Below are positions 37,229 through 45,037 of a DNA stretch of 64,000 nucleotides, in pieces. Origin of the DNA: Halomonas sp. 25-S5 (lineage in GTDB: Bacteria; Pseudomonadota; Gammaproteobacteria; Pseudomonadales; Halomonadaceae); assembly GCF_029889845.1 (NCBI RefSeq), contig NZ_JARANV010000007.1, positions 87,730 to 151,729 of the forward strand, written 5' to 3'. The stretch's first letter is position 1, and every line of letters begins with the position of its first letter. Below the pieces are notes generated by a model that was not told the DNA's origin, did not search any database, and saw nothing but the letters and a program-made list of their open reading frames with translations. The position numbers and the translations under genes are program-made.

Positions 37229-40200
37229 ATGGCACGCAAGAATCGTCTCTCTCGCCGCCAGTCGTCCCCTTCGGCGCTGCGGCGCAAGCTGGATTCCCAG
37301 GCCGAGGCATTCCTCGCGTCCTATCAGCGCCGTGACTTCGCCTCGGCCCGGCTGGCGGCCGATACGCTGACCCGCGATTTTCCCGGTGTGGCCTTCAGCT
37401 GGAAGGCCCTGGGGACCTGCCTGCTGGAAAGCGGCGACGCCGCACAGGCCCTGCCGGCCCTCGAACGTGCCCTGGAGATCAAGCCCGAGGATGTCGAGGC
37501 CCTGGCCAACCTGGGCAAGGCCCTGCAGACGCTGGGGCGCTACGAGGATGCCAAGCACTACCTTCAGCGCGCTCTTGAGTTCGAGCCCGACAACCACCAG
37601 GCGAACCTCAACATCGCCCATGTCTACAGCCAGCAGGATGATCGTCGCGAGGCCATAGAGCATCTCGACAAGTCCATCGAGGCTACACCGACCAATTTCT
37701 TACCAAGAATGCGCAAGGCCACGGCACTGGTCGAGCAGCGCAACTACGATGCCGCCCTGGACATCCTCGAACCCCTGGCGCAGGCCCACCCCCGAAACCC
37801 TGGCGTACAAAGCAACCTGGCCAACCTCTACAGCACCATGGGGCGATTCGACGAGGCCGAGCACCATTACTGGGAGGCCGTCGAAATGGCACGGGGAAAT
37901 CCGCTCCCTTATTCAAACTACTACTTCACGGCTCACTACAATCCCCGGCATGATGCTGCCGCCTTTTTCGAGATGGCCGAGGATTGGCGGCAACGCTACA
38001 GCCCGGCACGGCGCCCGGCGCGCCCCATCACCCCGCGCGAAGCGGACCGCTCCCTGCGCGTGGGACTGGTATCCAGCGGGCTTCGTGTTCACCCCGTGGG
38101 GCAGATGATCACCGTGGCACTGGAGCGCATCGGCAGTGAGCACCTTGAGTTCGTCGCCTACTCCGACAAGCTTGCCAATGATGTGCTCGCCAGGCGCATC
38201 CAGAACACCGTGGCGGACTGGCGCGATGTCGGCCACCTTTCGCATGGCCAGCTGGCGGAGCAGATCCGCGAGGACGAGATCGACATCCTCATCGACATGA
38301 CCGGCCACACCTCTGGCAATCGATTGATGGCCATGGCCCAGGAACCGGCCCCGCTGATCGTCAAGTGGGTAGGGGGGCTGTTCAACACCGTCGGGCTCGA
38401 CGCCTTCGACTACCTGATCAGCGACAGCATCGAGACACCACCCGGCGTCGACGGGCTCTACTTCGAGAAGCTGATTCGTCTGCCCGACGACTACATCTGT
38501 TACATGCCGACCCGCGATGCCCCGTCTGCACCGGGGCCGCTGCCGGCATTGGGCAATGGCTATATCACACTGGGCTGCTTCAATAACCCGGCCAAGCTCA
38601 ACGAGCCGCTGCTGCGGGAGTGGGCCAGTCTACTGCACCAATTGCCGAAGTCCCGCTTGTTCCTCAAGGGGGGGCAGTTCACCAACGAAGCCTACCGGGA
38701 GAGCATTCACCGGACCCTGGAGAAGGCGGGCATCGAGCGAGAGCGGATATTGCTGGAGGGGCCTTCGTCCCATGCCGAGCTGATGCGGGCCTATCAGCGA
38801 GTGGACATTGCCCTCGACTCCTGGCCCTACTCCGGCGGGTTGACCACCTGCGAGTCGCTTTTGATGGGGGTGCCGGTCGTCACCCTTCCGGGGCCATCCT
38901 TCGCCGGTCGTCACAGCGCGACGCATCTGATCAATGCGGGTCTGCCGGAGCTGGTGGCGGATAGCTGGGACGAGTATCGCCAGCGGGTGGTCGAGCTCGC
39001 CGGCGACCTGGATAGCCTGGCGCTGATCCGCCAGGGGCTGCGCCAGCAGCTGCTGGACTCCCCCGTCTGCGATGCGCCTCGCTTTGCCCGTCACCTGCTC
39101 AAGGCCCTGCGCGCCATCTGGCAACGCCGCTGTGAAGAAAAGCCGCCCGCCGCGCTCACCTTCAACAAGGAAGGCGAAGCCTGGTTCGAGGGGGAGGCGC
39201 AACCCGTCGCCATCGACATTCCGGAAACCGCCACGGCGTCTCCCGCCGCGAACGCGAAAAGCGGAGAGGCGTTCCATTGGCAGCTGCCGGGCAAGATCGT
39301 GGTCATCGATAACAGCGCCAAGCTGGTTCGTGAACAGGATTTCGAACGATTGAGAGGACTCGATGCCTTCGGGGTGGTGGCCTTCGATCCAGCCAGTCGG
39401 GTAGCGGAGGCAAGCCGGTTTGAGGGAAGCGACGATGTTCAGCTCTTTCCCCACGCCGTGTTGGGGGATGGCCGGCCGGTGACGCTGCACGCCTGCCTGG
39501 ACCCGGCCATGAGCAGCACGCTGCGCCCCTTGCCGGTGGAGCAGCTGGATGACTCGCAACGCCAGGGCAGCCGGGTGCTGACCGAACTGCCCATCAATAC
39601 CATCGCGCTCGACAGCATCGAGGGCCTGGAAAGCCTCGACTGGCTGATCCTGGACGACCTGAGCGATGCCGTCGCCATCCTCGAGAACGGTGAAGAGGCA
39701 CTGAAGGACACCTTGCTGATTCAGGTACGCATCGCCTTCCAGCCGACTCACGAACGTCAGCCCAACTTTGCCGAGGTGAGTCACTGGATGGCCCGCCATG
39801 GTTTTCGCTTCTACCGTTTCAATGACATGGCCCATAAAAGCCACTTGCCGGAAAGTGTGCTTTTCAGTCAGCGTCAGGCATCCGACTTGATGGGTGCCGA
39901 TGCAATATTTATCCCTAGTCATGCGCGGATCGCCGATATTGGAAAGAAGGGGCGTGTCAAGCTGGCCTTTCTGCTGCATGCCATCTTCGGTATCAAGGAC
40001 ATGGCTCACCTGCTCTTGTCTTCAGTAGATGAGGGCAAGGCACAGCAATACCTTGTGGCTGAGGGATTGGTGCAGCCACTTGCTGAAGAAGAAGCAGGGG
40101 AAGAAGCAGAAGCAGGAGCTGAAGAAGAGAATAAAGAATCATCAGGTGATGCACATGAAGAGTCAGGCTTTACAGTTCCCCAGGCACCCTTCATGTCGTC

Positions 40201-40747
40201 AGCGGAGCGCGACCTTTTCAGAAAGTCGCTCTTTCGAGCAAAGCATTATTTCGAGTTTGGCTCTGGTGGCTCGACTGTCTGGGCGGTAGAGCAGGGGCTG
40301 ACAGCGTACGGGGTGGAGAGTGATGCCAACTGGGTCAATGCGTTGAAAGCCAAGCTGGGGGATGGTTGCCAGGTCAAGGTTGTGGATATCGGGCCGACCC
40401 GGGAGTGGGGCTATCCAGTCTCGCTCGATCACAGCGAGCGATTCCCCGACTACAGCCGTGCGATCCATTCCCACGATATGGCCTTTGACTTGATTCTCGT
40501 GGATGGTCGCTTCCGGGTTGCCTGTGCGCTTTCCGCAGTGAAGCATCTGTTGAAACATCACCCCGATCCTACGGAAGCGAGGATATTCATCCACGATTTC
40601 TGGGACAGGCCTCCCTACCATGCTGTGCTGGAGTTCCTGGAGCCCCTGGAAAGTGTGGAGACAGCTGGGCTTTTTCGGCTGAAGGAAGACATCGACAAGC
40701 AACGCCTAGACCAAGTATGGAAGGTGTTCTCCCGTCAGCCAGCCTGA
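37229..40747 (+). CDS. TPR / SPINDLY-type glycosyltransferase with FkbM-like and methyltransferase-like modules
   Basis: 1172 residues. Residues about 30-235 are TPR repeats (WKALGTCLLESGDAAQALPA; DVEALANLGKALQTLGRYED). Residues about 270-630 are a SPINDLY/O-GlcNAc-transferase-like (GT41) domain: VGLVSSGLRVHPVGQMITVA, DILIDMTGHTSGNRLMAMAQ, GCFNNPAKLNE, DIALDSWPYSGGLTTCESLL, MGVPVVTLPG. Residues about 690-920 resemble an FkbM methyltransferase fold but lack a SAM-binding glycine motif. After an acidic linker (about 950-985), residues about 990-1172 carry a Rossmann start (HYFEFGSGGSTVWAVEQGL, then AYGVESD) typical of sugar-cluster methyltransferases. Position right after fliC points to flagellin O-glycosylation (inference). 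The acidic linker is written in AG-rich, lower-GC DNA. Confidence 0.85.
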   Translation: MARKNRLSRRQSSPSALRRKLDSQAEAFLASYQRRDFASARLAADTLTRDFPGVAFSWKALGTCLLESGDAAQALPALERALEIKPEDVEALANLGKALQTLGRYEDAKHYLQRALEFEPDNHQANLNIAHVYSQQDDRREAIEHLDKSIEATPTNFLPRMRKATALVEQRNYDAALDILEPLAQAHPRNPGVQSNLANLYSTMGRFDEAEHHYWEAVEMARGNPLPYSNYYFTAHYNPRHDAAAFFEMAEDWRQRYSPARRPARPITPREADRSLRVGLVSSGLRVHPVGQMITVALERIGSEHLEFVAYSDKLANDVLARRIQNTVADWRDVGHLSHGQLAEQIREDEIDILIDMTGHTSGNRLMAMAQEPAPLIVKWVGGLFNTVGLDAFDYLISDSIETPPGVDGLYFEKLIRLPDDYICYMPTRDAPSAPGPLPALGNGYITLGCFNNPAKLNEPLLREWASLLHQLPKSRLFLKGGQFTNEAYRESIHRTLEKAGIERERILLEGPSSHAELMRAYQRVDIALDSWPYSGGLTTCESLLMGVPVVTLPGPSFAGRHSATHLINAGLPELVADSWDEYRQRVVELAGDLDSLALIRQGLRQQLLDSPVCDAPRFARHLLKALRAIWQRRCEEKPPAALTFNKEGEAWFEGEAQPVAIDIPETATASPAANAKSGEAFHWQLPGKIVVIDNSAKLVREQDFERLRGLDAFGVVAFDPASRVAEASRFEGSDDVQLFPHAVLGDGRPVTLHACLDPAMSSTLRPLPVEQLDDSQRQGSRVLTELPINTIALDSIEGLESLDWLILDDLSDAVAILENGEEALKDTLLIQVRIAFQPTHERQPNFAEVSHWMARHGFRFYRFNDMAHKSHLPESVLFSQRQASDLMGADAIFIPSHARIADIGKKGRVKLAFLLHAIFGIKDMAHLLLSSVDEGKAQQYLVAEGLVQPLAEEEAGEEAEAGAEEENKESSGDAHEESGFTVPQAPFMSSAERDLFRKSLFRAKHYFEFGSGGSTVWAVEQGLTAYGVESDANWVNALKAKLGDGCQVKVVDIGPTREWGYPVSLDHSERFPDYSRAIHSHDMAFDLILVDGRFRVACALSAVKHLLKHHPDPTEARIFIHDFWDRPPYHAVLEFLEPLESVETAGLFRLKEDIDKQRLDQVWKVFSRQPA

Positions 40748-40793
40748 TGCAATGACATCGCTTGAAGCCTGAATTCACGAATAGGGACCGGGT

Positions 40794-41171
40794 ATGAGCG
40801 CAATCGCTCCATCTCTCACAACCCTGCGCGAGCTGCTCCACGAAATCCTGCCCAAGCTCAAGGCTTCCGAGCGGCTGCTCGGCAATACTCTGCATGCCAT
40901 CATCGAGGCGGCTGAGGATCCCCGAGAGCGAGCCCGGCGCCGTGAGCAGAAGGACGCCCTGGAGCTGGAGCTGTTCACCATCCGGCTGAACGTGGAGAGC
41001 CTGCTCAAGCGGCACGCCCAGGCGGTGCGGGACGCGGAACGGCAGGAAGGGGAGGGCGAAGATGCGGTGCTCTCCCTCGACGCCAATGAGGCTGCAGCCA
41101 TCGAGAAGGCGAGGGACTTCCACGAGAAAGTTCAGGCGCTGCAGCAGGGGCGTTCGGTCTGGCAAGAGTAG
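40794..41171 (+). CDS. Hypothetical helical protein
   Basis: 125 residues, ATG after an AGGGACC site. It is predicted to be mostly helix with heptad-like stretches (LRELLHEILPKLKASERLLG; ELFTIRLNVESLLKRHAQAV; KARDFHEKVQALQQG). No family is recognised. It follows the glycosyltransferase by 46 bases on the same strand and may belong to that transcript. Confidence 0.55.
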   Translation: MSAIAPSLTTLRELLHEILPKLKASERLLGNTLHAIIEAAEDPRERARRREQKDALELELFTIRLNVESLLKRHAQAVRDAERQEGEGEDAVLSLDANEAAAIEKARDFHEKVQALQQGRSVWQE

Positions 41172-41198
41172 GGGTAGTGCGGAACGCTTGATCGGGTT

Positions 41199-41444
41199 TT
41201 ACGCTACGGCGCGCAGCAACGCTTCGGTGTCGCCGTCGCGGCTGGTTGCCTCGATCGCCGTGTAGTGCTCGACTCGCCGATCGCGTTGTGTCGCGGGTGA
41301 GTCGCTGCCGTCCCTTCCTCCAGCCTGCGGGGCCGATTGGCGCTCTGCGCTTTGCTGCTGGGCGAGCTCGAGCTGGACCGTCAGCAGCCGCTGACGCGCC
41401 TGAGCCGCGACCTGGTGGTCCTTGGGGGAGGGCACGACACTCAT
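41199..41444 (-). CDS. Small hypothetical protein
   Basis: 81 residues, hydrophilic, Gln- and Arg-rich (VAAQARQRLLTVQLELAQQQ). It converges on the preceding gene with a 27-base gap. There is no strong ribosome site, and the family is not recognised. The regular amino-acid pattern in the first 35 residues makes it more likely real than random, but it could be spurious. Confidence 0.35.
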   Translation of the reverse strand: MSVVPSPKDHQVAAQARQRLLTVQLELAQQQSAERQSAPQAGGRDGSDSPATQRDRRVEHYTAIEATSRDGDTEALLRAVA

Positions 41445-41512
41445 CCTGACAGTGGGGGAATGTGGTCCGTGAGTGAATCGGGCTGCTCATGAAGGTGGCG
41501 GGTGTGTGGATG

Positions 41513-41550
41513 GGTTGACGTTTAGACAACTTGATCCAAAAATGTCAACC
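41513..41550. promoter_or_regulatory. Inverted repeat before the XRE-ImmA/IrrE gene
   Basis: GGTTGAC (41513-41519) and GTCAACC (41544-41550) form 7-base perfect arms 24 bases apart, 33 bases before the ATG. It is a likely operator for autoregulation by the XRE domain of the gene that follows (inference). Confidence 0.5.
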
Positions 41551-41582
41551 TAAGCATGTAAGACCCGGGAAGGAGATGAACC

Positions 41583-42659
41583 ATGCTGCATGAACGTATC
41601 CGCCGTGCGCGTACCCTCAAGGGGATGTCCCTGCAGCAACTTGCCGACGCCATGGGCGACATCACCAAGCAGGCTTTGTCCAAGTTCGAGCAGGGCAAGG
41701 ATGTGCCCAACTCGACTCGTCTTCTGCAGCTGTCAGATGCCATGGGTATCAGTGCCGAGTTCTTTTTCCGCCGCGATAGCGTGGAGCTGGGCGAGGTGGA
41801 CTTTCGCAAACACTCGGCCTTCGGAAAAAAACAGCAAGACGCGGTAAAGGAACAGGTACGTGAGCACTTGGAGCGCTACCTGGTGGCAGAGCAGCTTTTT
41901 GCGAGTGAAGCACCGATTCATGATTTCGCCTATTGTCGCAAGAGTTATCAAGTCAACGACATTGAAGACATAGAGCCTGCGGCAGAACAGCTGCGTGAAG
42001 AGTGGGAGTTGGGATTGAACCCTATCAGCAACCTCACCGAGGCTCTGGAAGAACGCGGCATCAAAGTGGTTGGGTTGGCAGCCCATGAAAAGTTCGATGG
42101 TCTTTGTGCTTTGGTGAATGGCGGGGGTGACGCTGTCATTGTGAGCAATCTTGAGCGACCCGGTGAGCGACAGCGTTTTAACCTTGCCCATGAGCTTGGT
42201 CATCTGGTGCTGGAGATCCCGAATGAAGTGCATGGTACTCGTGATGAGGAGAACTGGTGCCACCGCTTCGCTGGTGCCTTCCTCTTTCCAGCCAAGCAGG
42301 TGAAAGAAGTATTTGGCCAGAATCGAAAGCATGTGCTGTTGGAGGAGTTCTTGCTCGCGAAGCAGGAGTGGGGGATCTCGATTCAGGCGATCCTGCGTCG
42401 CCTTTATGACCTGGGTATTGTAGGCCCCAGTTTTTACCGGCAAACCGCAAAACGGTGGTCGATAAAGGGCTTTCGCCGAAATGAGCCAGGGCCGTTGTCG
42501 TCGGAATCTTCCTGTCGACTGAGGCAGCTCGTATATCGGGCTTTGGCAGAAGAGCTCATTACACCTTCCCGTGCCGCCGAGTTGCTGGACACCTCGTTAT
42601 CCGAGATCGAGGTGATCATGCGAAACAGCCGTGACGGTGAGGGCGTTGATGGCCGGTAA
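41583..42659 (+). CDS. XRE helix-turn-helix / ImmA-IrrE metallopeptidase (COG2856-type)
   Basis: 358 residues. Residues 1-62 are an XRE-type HTH (RIRRARTLKGMSLQQLADAM, ITKQALSKFEQGKDVPNSTR). Residues about 170-290 are an ImmA/IrrE-type zinc peptidase with the motif HELGH at 203-207 and a downstream HRFAGAFLFP. In known systems such proteins bind DNA and cleave a repressor or partner. It overlaps the downstream PIN gene by 11 bases, suggesting a two-gene toxin-antitoxin-like module (inference). GC is visibly lower than in the flagellar genes, consistent with acquisition. Confidence 0.85.
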   Translation: MLHERIRRARTLKGMSLQQLADAMGDITKQALSKFEQGKDVPNSTRLLQLSDAMGISAEFFFRRDSVELGEVDFRKHSAFGKKQQDAVKEQVREHLERYLVAEQLFASEAPIHDFAYCRKSYQVNDIEDIEPAAEQLREEWELGLNPISNLTEALEERGIKVVGLAAHEKFDGLCALVNGGGDAVIVSNLERPGERQRFNLAHELGHLVLEIPNEVHGTRDEENWCHRFAGAFLFPAKQVKEVFGQNRKHVLLEEFLLAKQEWGISIQAILRRLYDLGIVGPSFYRQTAKRWSIKGFRRNEPGPLSSESSCRLRQLVYRALAEELITPSRAAELLDTSLSEIEVIMRNSRDGEGVDGR

Positions 42660-43140
42660 GGTCGTCGTCTCAGATACCAATATCTGGATCGATTTGTATC
42701 GTGGCGGTTTGCTGTATATGGTCTTCCAGCTCGACCATCGGTTTGTTACGACAGATTTCGTGTTGCGGGAACTCCAGCGTCCGGATGGGCAGGAACTTGT
42801 TGGGTTGGGGCTAGGCATCGAGGCGCTGTCAGGAGTCGAGGTGCTCTCGTTGTATGAGCTGAGGAGTTCACTGGGCAACTCCTCCCTCGCTGATGTGTCC
42901 TGCTATTTTCTCGCCAAAGAGCGAAACTGGACTCTGTTGACAGGAGACGGTTCTCTTCGACGTTCCGGTCATCAAGGGCAGCTCGATGTGCGTGGTGTCC
43001 TCTGGATACTCGATCAATTGTATGACACTAAACTGGTATCCGGTGGGGCGCTTGCCGACTCACTGGAAACGATGTTGGAAAATGGCGCTCGTTTACCGGC
43101 AGGTGAATGTCAGCGCCGGATAAAAGCGTGGCGGTGTTGA
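42649..43140 (+). CDS. PIN-domain protein (putative RNase toxin)
   Basis: 163 residues from the ATG at 42649 with a GAGGG site; a GTG 18 bases upstream is also open. PIN features: VVVSDTNIWIDLY with D9, an acidic residue in VLRELQRP, and D in LADVSCYFLAKERNWTLLTG, then DGSLR. PIN toxins are Mg-dependent ribonucleases. The gene overlaps the XRE-ImmA/IrrE gene, whose product would be the antitoxin or regulator. The three to four acidic residues needed for activity appear present. Confidence 0.8.
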   Translation: MAGKVVVSDTNIWIDLYRGGLLYMVFQLDHRFVTTDFVLRELQRPDGQELVGLGLGIEALSGVEVLSLYELRSSLGNSSLADVSCYFLAKERNWTLLTGDGSLRRSGHQGQLDVRGVLWILDQLYDTKLVSGGALADSLETMLENGARLPAGECQRRIKAWRC

Positions 43141-43222
43141 CCCCTGGAGTAAAGACCATGCACAGAGTGACGCAGGTAGAGCCCTTGCCGGGCCGCTGCC
43201 GGTAGCCCCCAGGATTGCTGCC

Positions 43223-43290
43223 TTGCCCTCCATCGACGTCGTCATCAGCCTTTCCCCCGAGGCGTACCTTGCCCACTACCAGGGGGCAGG
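43223..43290 (+). pseudogene. Truncated DUF2835 remnant
   Basis: Starting with TTG, the frame reads LPSIDVVISLSPEAYLAHYQ, then GAG and unrelated sequence to a stop. This matches the first 20 residues of the intact DUF2835 protein at 49158-49385 (MPSIDVVIELSHDACLAHYA). The remainder is missing where the higBA module begins. Confidence 0.7.
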
Positions 43291-43295
43291 TGAGG

Positions 43296-43583
43296 CTAGG
43301 CGGCGTGCGGGCGGATGCCGTTGAAACGTCCTTTGCGCTTGGCCTGCTCCAGGTCGTAGGCATTCTGCAGCCGCAGCCAGTAGCCTTCGCTGGTACCGAA
43401 ATAACGGGACAGGCGAAGATCGGTGTCGGCGGTGATGGCGCGCTCACCGCGGGTGATCTGGCCGATGCGGGTGGCCGGTACGCCGATGGCTGTGGCCAAG
43501 GCGTTTTTGGTCAGCCCCATGGGCTCGATGAAGTCCTCGAGGAGGATCTCGCCCGGGTGGATGTTGGGCAGTCTTTCCGTCAT
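43296..43583 (-). CDS. higA: HigA-family antitoxin (XRE HTH)
   Basis: 95 residues from the ATG at 43583; the open frame extends upstream into higB without similarity. The pattern LPNIHPGEILLEDFIEPMGL, TKNALATAIGVPATRIGQIT and FGTSEGYWLRLQNAYDLEQA is classic for HigA/VapI antitoxins. HigA binds and neutralises HigB and represses the operon. It is 10 bases after higB, toxin-first order, as usual for higBA. Confidence 0.92.
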   Translation of the reverse strand: MTERLPNIHPGEILLEDFIEPMGLTKNALATAIGVPATRIGQITRGERAITADTDLRLSRYFGTSEGYWLRLQNAYDLEQAKRKGRFNGIRPHAA

Positions 43584-43593
43584 GGTCGCCTCC

Positions 43594-43875
43594 TCAGTGG
43601 TAGTCGACGATTTCAACATCATGGGCATTGCCGTCTTTGAAGCGGAAGCACAGCCGCCATTGAGCGTTGATGCGGACGCTGTACTGGCCTTCACGATCGC
43701 CGTGCAGCGCTTCCAATCGATTGCCGGGTGGAATGCGCAGATCGTCAAGGTTGTCGGCAGCTTCCAGCTGGCGCAGCCCCTTCAAGGCATTGCGCTGCAT
43801 GTCTTGTGGCAGCTTGCGTGACATCCTGCCGCTAGCGATGGTGGCGGTCTGCTTGTCCTTGAAGCTCTTGATCAT
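43594..43875 (-). CDS. higB: HigB-family toxin (RelE/ParE superfamily)
   Basis: 93 residues: MIKSFKDKQTATIASGRMSR, ALKGLRQLEAADNLDDLRIP, NRLEALHGDREGQYSVRINA, QWRLCFRFKDGNAHDVEIVD. These match HigB toxins, ribosome-dependent mRNA interferases. First gene of higBA, with direct repeats upstream at 43905-43940. Confidence 0.92.
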   Translation of the reverse strand: MIKSFKDKQTATIASGRMSRKLPQDMQRNALKGLRQLEAADNLDDLRIPPGNRLEALHGDREGQYSVRINAQWRLCFRFKDGNAHDVEIVDYH

Positions 43876-43904
43876 GTCGCGCCCTGCGATGCCCTGATCT
43901 CAAC

Positions 43905-43940
43905 ATAACGCATGGCGGCATATAACGCAATGCGGCATAT
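43905..43940. promoter_or_regulatory. Direct-repeat operator upstream of higBA
   Basis: ATAACGCATGGCGGCATAT (43905-43923) is followed by the near-copy ATAACGCAATGCGGCATAT (43922-43940), a 17-base period; GCATATTATGC at the right end is nearly palindromic. It lies 30 bases before the higB ATG and is a likely HigA operator. Confidence 0.6.
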
Positions 43941-44039
43941 TATGCGGTTGCGGTAGAGTCGGGCAAGAAGAGCGGCTCGCTGGGTGTGCTGAAGCGAATC
44001 GCCGGGGCTCTGGGCGTTGAGCTTGGTGATCTGACATAG
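43941..44039 (+). pseudogene. C-terminal tail of an XRE antitoxin
   Basis: The plus frame ending at TAG 44037-44039 reads VAVESGKKSGSLGVLKRIAG, then ALGVELGDLT. This is the end of an XRE HTH of the kind found in relE/higB-associated antitoxins. No start and no upstream HTH helices are present. It is a relic directly beside the higBA operator. Confidence 0.6.
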
Positions 44040-44140
44040 AGTGGCAGCTCAGCGCAAGGCGCCCCTGGCCCGCTTGGCACGCCGTAGGGCGTTGTCGCCA
44101 TTGATAAATGATGTGCCCCGTACATCCCGGGGCGCTAACG

Positions 44141-44554
44141 TCATTGGGCGTGGCGTTCGAGTTCGTGCAGGGCGGCGCGGGCGAGAAATCCCGAGCGGCT
44201 CTTGAATTCAGCGTGGCGCTCGACAGCGGTATCGATGCGCTTGATCAGCAGGTCGGGCAGGGTGACGTTGACCTTGTGGCTTTTCCCTAGATAGGGCGTC
44301 ATGTCGATCTCGACGGCGGCCCATACCCAGCCGGCATAGTCGGGATTCGCCAGGTGTTGTTCGATGGCGCTGGCCGTCGGAATAGGATCCCCATGCTCGG
44401 CCAGGCTTTCGAGATGCCCCTCGACGGCCTCGCGGGCATTGATGATCGCCTCGTCGAAGGTGTCACCGGCAGAGAAGCAACCCGGGAGGTCAGGCACTGC
44501 CACGCCATAGGCGTGCTGATCGTCGCCGACTTCAATGGCAATGGGGTAATGCAT
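44141..44554 (-). CDS. hicB: HicB-family antitoxin
   Basis: 137 residues from the ATG at 44554 with an AGGAG site; the open frame extends upstream without similarity. Residues 1-75 are the HicB RNase-H-like fold (MHYPIAIEVGDDQHAYGVAV, PDLPGCFSAGDTFDEAIINA). The C-terminus (VNVTLPDLLIKRIDTAVERH, FKSRSGFLARAALHEL) is a ribbon-helix-helix DNA-binding domain. HicB normally pairs with the toxin HicA, but none was found in the short flanks on either side, so this looks like an orphan. Confidence 0.85.
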   Translation of the reverse strand: MHYPIAIEVGDDQHAYGVAVPDLPGCFSAGDTFDEAIINAREAVEGHLESLAEHGDPIPTASAIEQHLANPDYAGWVWAAVEIDMTPYLGKSHKVNVTLPDLLIKRIDTAVERHAEFKSRSGFLARAALHELERHAQ

Positions 44555-44648
44555 GTCGTTTCTCCTGTGGTGAGCCGGAGTGGTCGGCCTCACCTGAGGC
44601 CAGCCTGCTTTCTGATTCCCTGTTTCACCTCGGGCTCTGTTTATTTTG

Positions 44649-44689
44649 GGGTTATAGTAACCCTGAGGCCGTAGTTGGTCAAAAACTAC
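44649..44689. promoter_or_regulatory. Inverted repeats before hicB
   Basis: GGGTTA-TAG-TAACCC (44649-44663) and GTAGTT/AACTAC (44671-44676 and 44684-44689) lie 95-135 bases upstream of the hicB start. Ribbon-helix-helix regulators bind such short palindromes, so these may be operators. Confidence 0.4.
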
Positions 44690-44720
44690 AACTCCAATAA
44701 CTCCGCCATGTGACAACGCT

Positions 44721-44905
44721 TCAGCGCGAGACGTCGCGGGCCCGCTTGGTTCTCAGCATGGCACGGTCGGCGCGCTCCACCAGCGAGGCGAAGTCGTCGT
44801 GTGGCGTGAGGTCGGCGATGCCCAGGCCGAGGGTGCAGCCGCAGCGCTGGGCCACTGCCGCGCGCAGGCGCTCCGCCAGGTGGCGAGCATCCTCGCAACG
44901 GGTGT
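44721..44905 (-). pseudogene. C-terminal fragment of a GGDEF domain
   Basis: The minus frame reads LPDTRCEDARHLAERLRAAV, CTLGLGIADLTPHDDFASLV and ERADRAMLRTKRARDVSR. This is the end of a diguanylate cyclase domain, beginning just after the position of the GGDEF loop. An ATG at 44927 opens the frame but the catalytic half is missing, so it is a remnant. Confidence 0.7.
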
Positions 44906-45037
44906 CGGGCAGGCACCCAACCGGCATCTTGCTGTCGACCGGGACGCTCCGAACTTTAATGAAACCCTTGCGTGGCTTCAGAATCGCCCCTTTCCGCCGA
45001 TCAACAGAACACCGCCCGCTACCAGGAATCCTTCGTC

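Noticed and set aside
43215..43640. 141-codon plus-strand frame across higA
   Set aside because: Runs antisense over higA and part of higB, which are strongly supported; the DUF2835 similarity is in another frame.
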